Source: Atlanticothrix silvestris CENA357
Lineage (GTDB): Bacteria > Cyanobacteriota > Cyanobacteriia > Cyanobacteriales > Nostocaceae
Length of the DNA stretch: 64,000 nt
Assembly (NCBI RefSeq): GCF_016056295.1
Contig: NZ_JAECZB010000062.1
Span: forward strand, 56,729 to 120,728
Reading direction: 5' to 3'
The position numbers were made by a program, and so were the translations under genes. Positions 63,909 to 64,000 of the stretch are shown here, piece by piece (position 1 is the stretch's first letter; every line of letters starts with the position of its first letter). The notes under the pieces were generated by a model. It did not search any database and was not told the origin of the DNA. It saw nothing but the letters and a program-made list of their open reading frames with translations.

Positions 63909-64000
63909 TAATCTCATTCTCCAAAGGGATTAGGCATTGGGTATGGGCATGGAGAAGAAGGGGTAAAGGGGAAAGGGGAAGGTGGGGCCCCCTTTGGGGA

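Noticed and set aside
1..64000. tRNA or rRNA genes
   Set aside because: I found no acceptor-stem/T-loop pattern or rRNA motif in the intergenic regions inspected on either strand by eye; a dedicated scan could still find one.

Overview
The window comes from a filamentous, probably heterocyst-forming cyanobacterium close to Nostoc/Anabaena. The evidence is the very frequent GCGATCGC (HIP1) octamers, A+T-rich intergenic DNA full of short tandem and palindromic repeats, Nostocales-type genes (scytonemin enzyme ScyA, an Rcp1-type response regulator, a cyanobacteriochrome-type kinase, short-form HisG) and a possible heterocyst-pattern gene (PatD-like). Gene density is ordinary and both strands are used. 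I see no rRNA, no tRNA, no CRISPR array and no intact transposase.

Layout. 0-5 kb: the 5' part of scyA runs off the left edge and is divergent, across 1.35 kb of non-coding DNA, from a sensor kinase plus AraC-type response regulator. This is the arrangement known at the scytonemin sunscreen locus of Nostoc punctiforme. 5-7.5 kb: a leftward transcription unit headed by a cobalamin riboswitch, with a DUF1636-like relic, an unknown protein, a methyltransferase and an ABC-transporter ATPase relic. 7.8-16 kb: small membrane and stress proteins, a c6-like cytochrome, a decayed aldo/keto reductase, an RTX-repeat protein, a PhzF-like protein and an aminopeptidase P. 16-21.5 kb: pstC-pstA-pstB (no pstS) and recJ. 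21.7-34 kb: a membrane histidine kinase, a RelE-type toxin-antitoxin pair, an M41-like membrane protease, an MFS pump, a KirBac-type K+ channel, RelA/SpoT, a PatD-like protein and a penicillin-acylase/AHL-acylase-like enzyme.

34-48 kb: housekeeping and metabolic genes. They include a GH57-type hydrolase with GNAT, a two-domain histidine phosphatase, a dihydroorotase-like protein whose zinc site is degenerate, msrB, a tRNA-dihydrouridine synthase, an Rpn-type nuclease and dnaK. 48-54 kb: an acetoacetate-decarboxylase-like protein, an SDR, an aminotransferase, then an oxidative-stress block in which gor and a Prx5-type peroxiredoxin are divergent from a FurC/PerR-type regulator, with a perfect 23-bp palindrome between them. 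54-60 kb: a leftward signalling cluster of a histidine kinase with a DXCF-type cyanobacteriochrome GAF domain, an Rcp1-like receiver and a hybrid kinase translationally coupled to it. 60-64 kb: hisG, an OmpR-type regulator, an acyltransferase, and a chimeric gene joining the N-terminal half of an Acr3 arsenite permease to the C-terminal half of ArsC.

The main themes are light and stress sensing (scytonemin regulation, the candidate bilin photoreceptor, redox defence, stringent response) and visible genome erosion: a decayed ABC ATPase, DUF1636, aldo/keto reductase, FadL-like porin and ars genes, plus two copies of a foldback element with 3-bp target duplications. The strongest candidates for follow-up are the DXCF photoreceptor kinase operon, the B12-riboswitch unit with its unknown proteins, the Acr3-ArsC chimera and the zinc-site-less dihydroorotase homologue.
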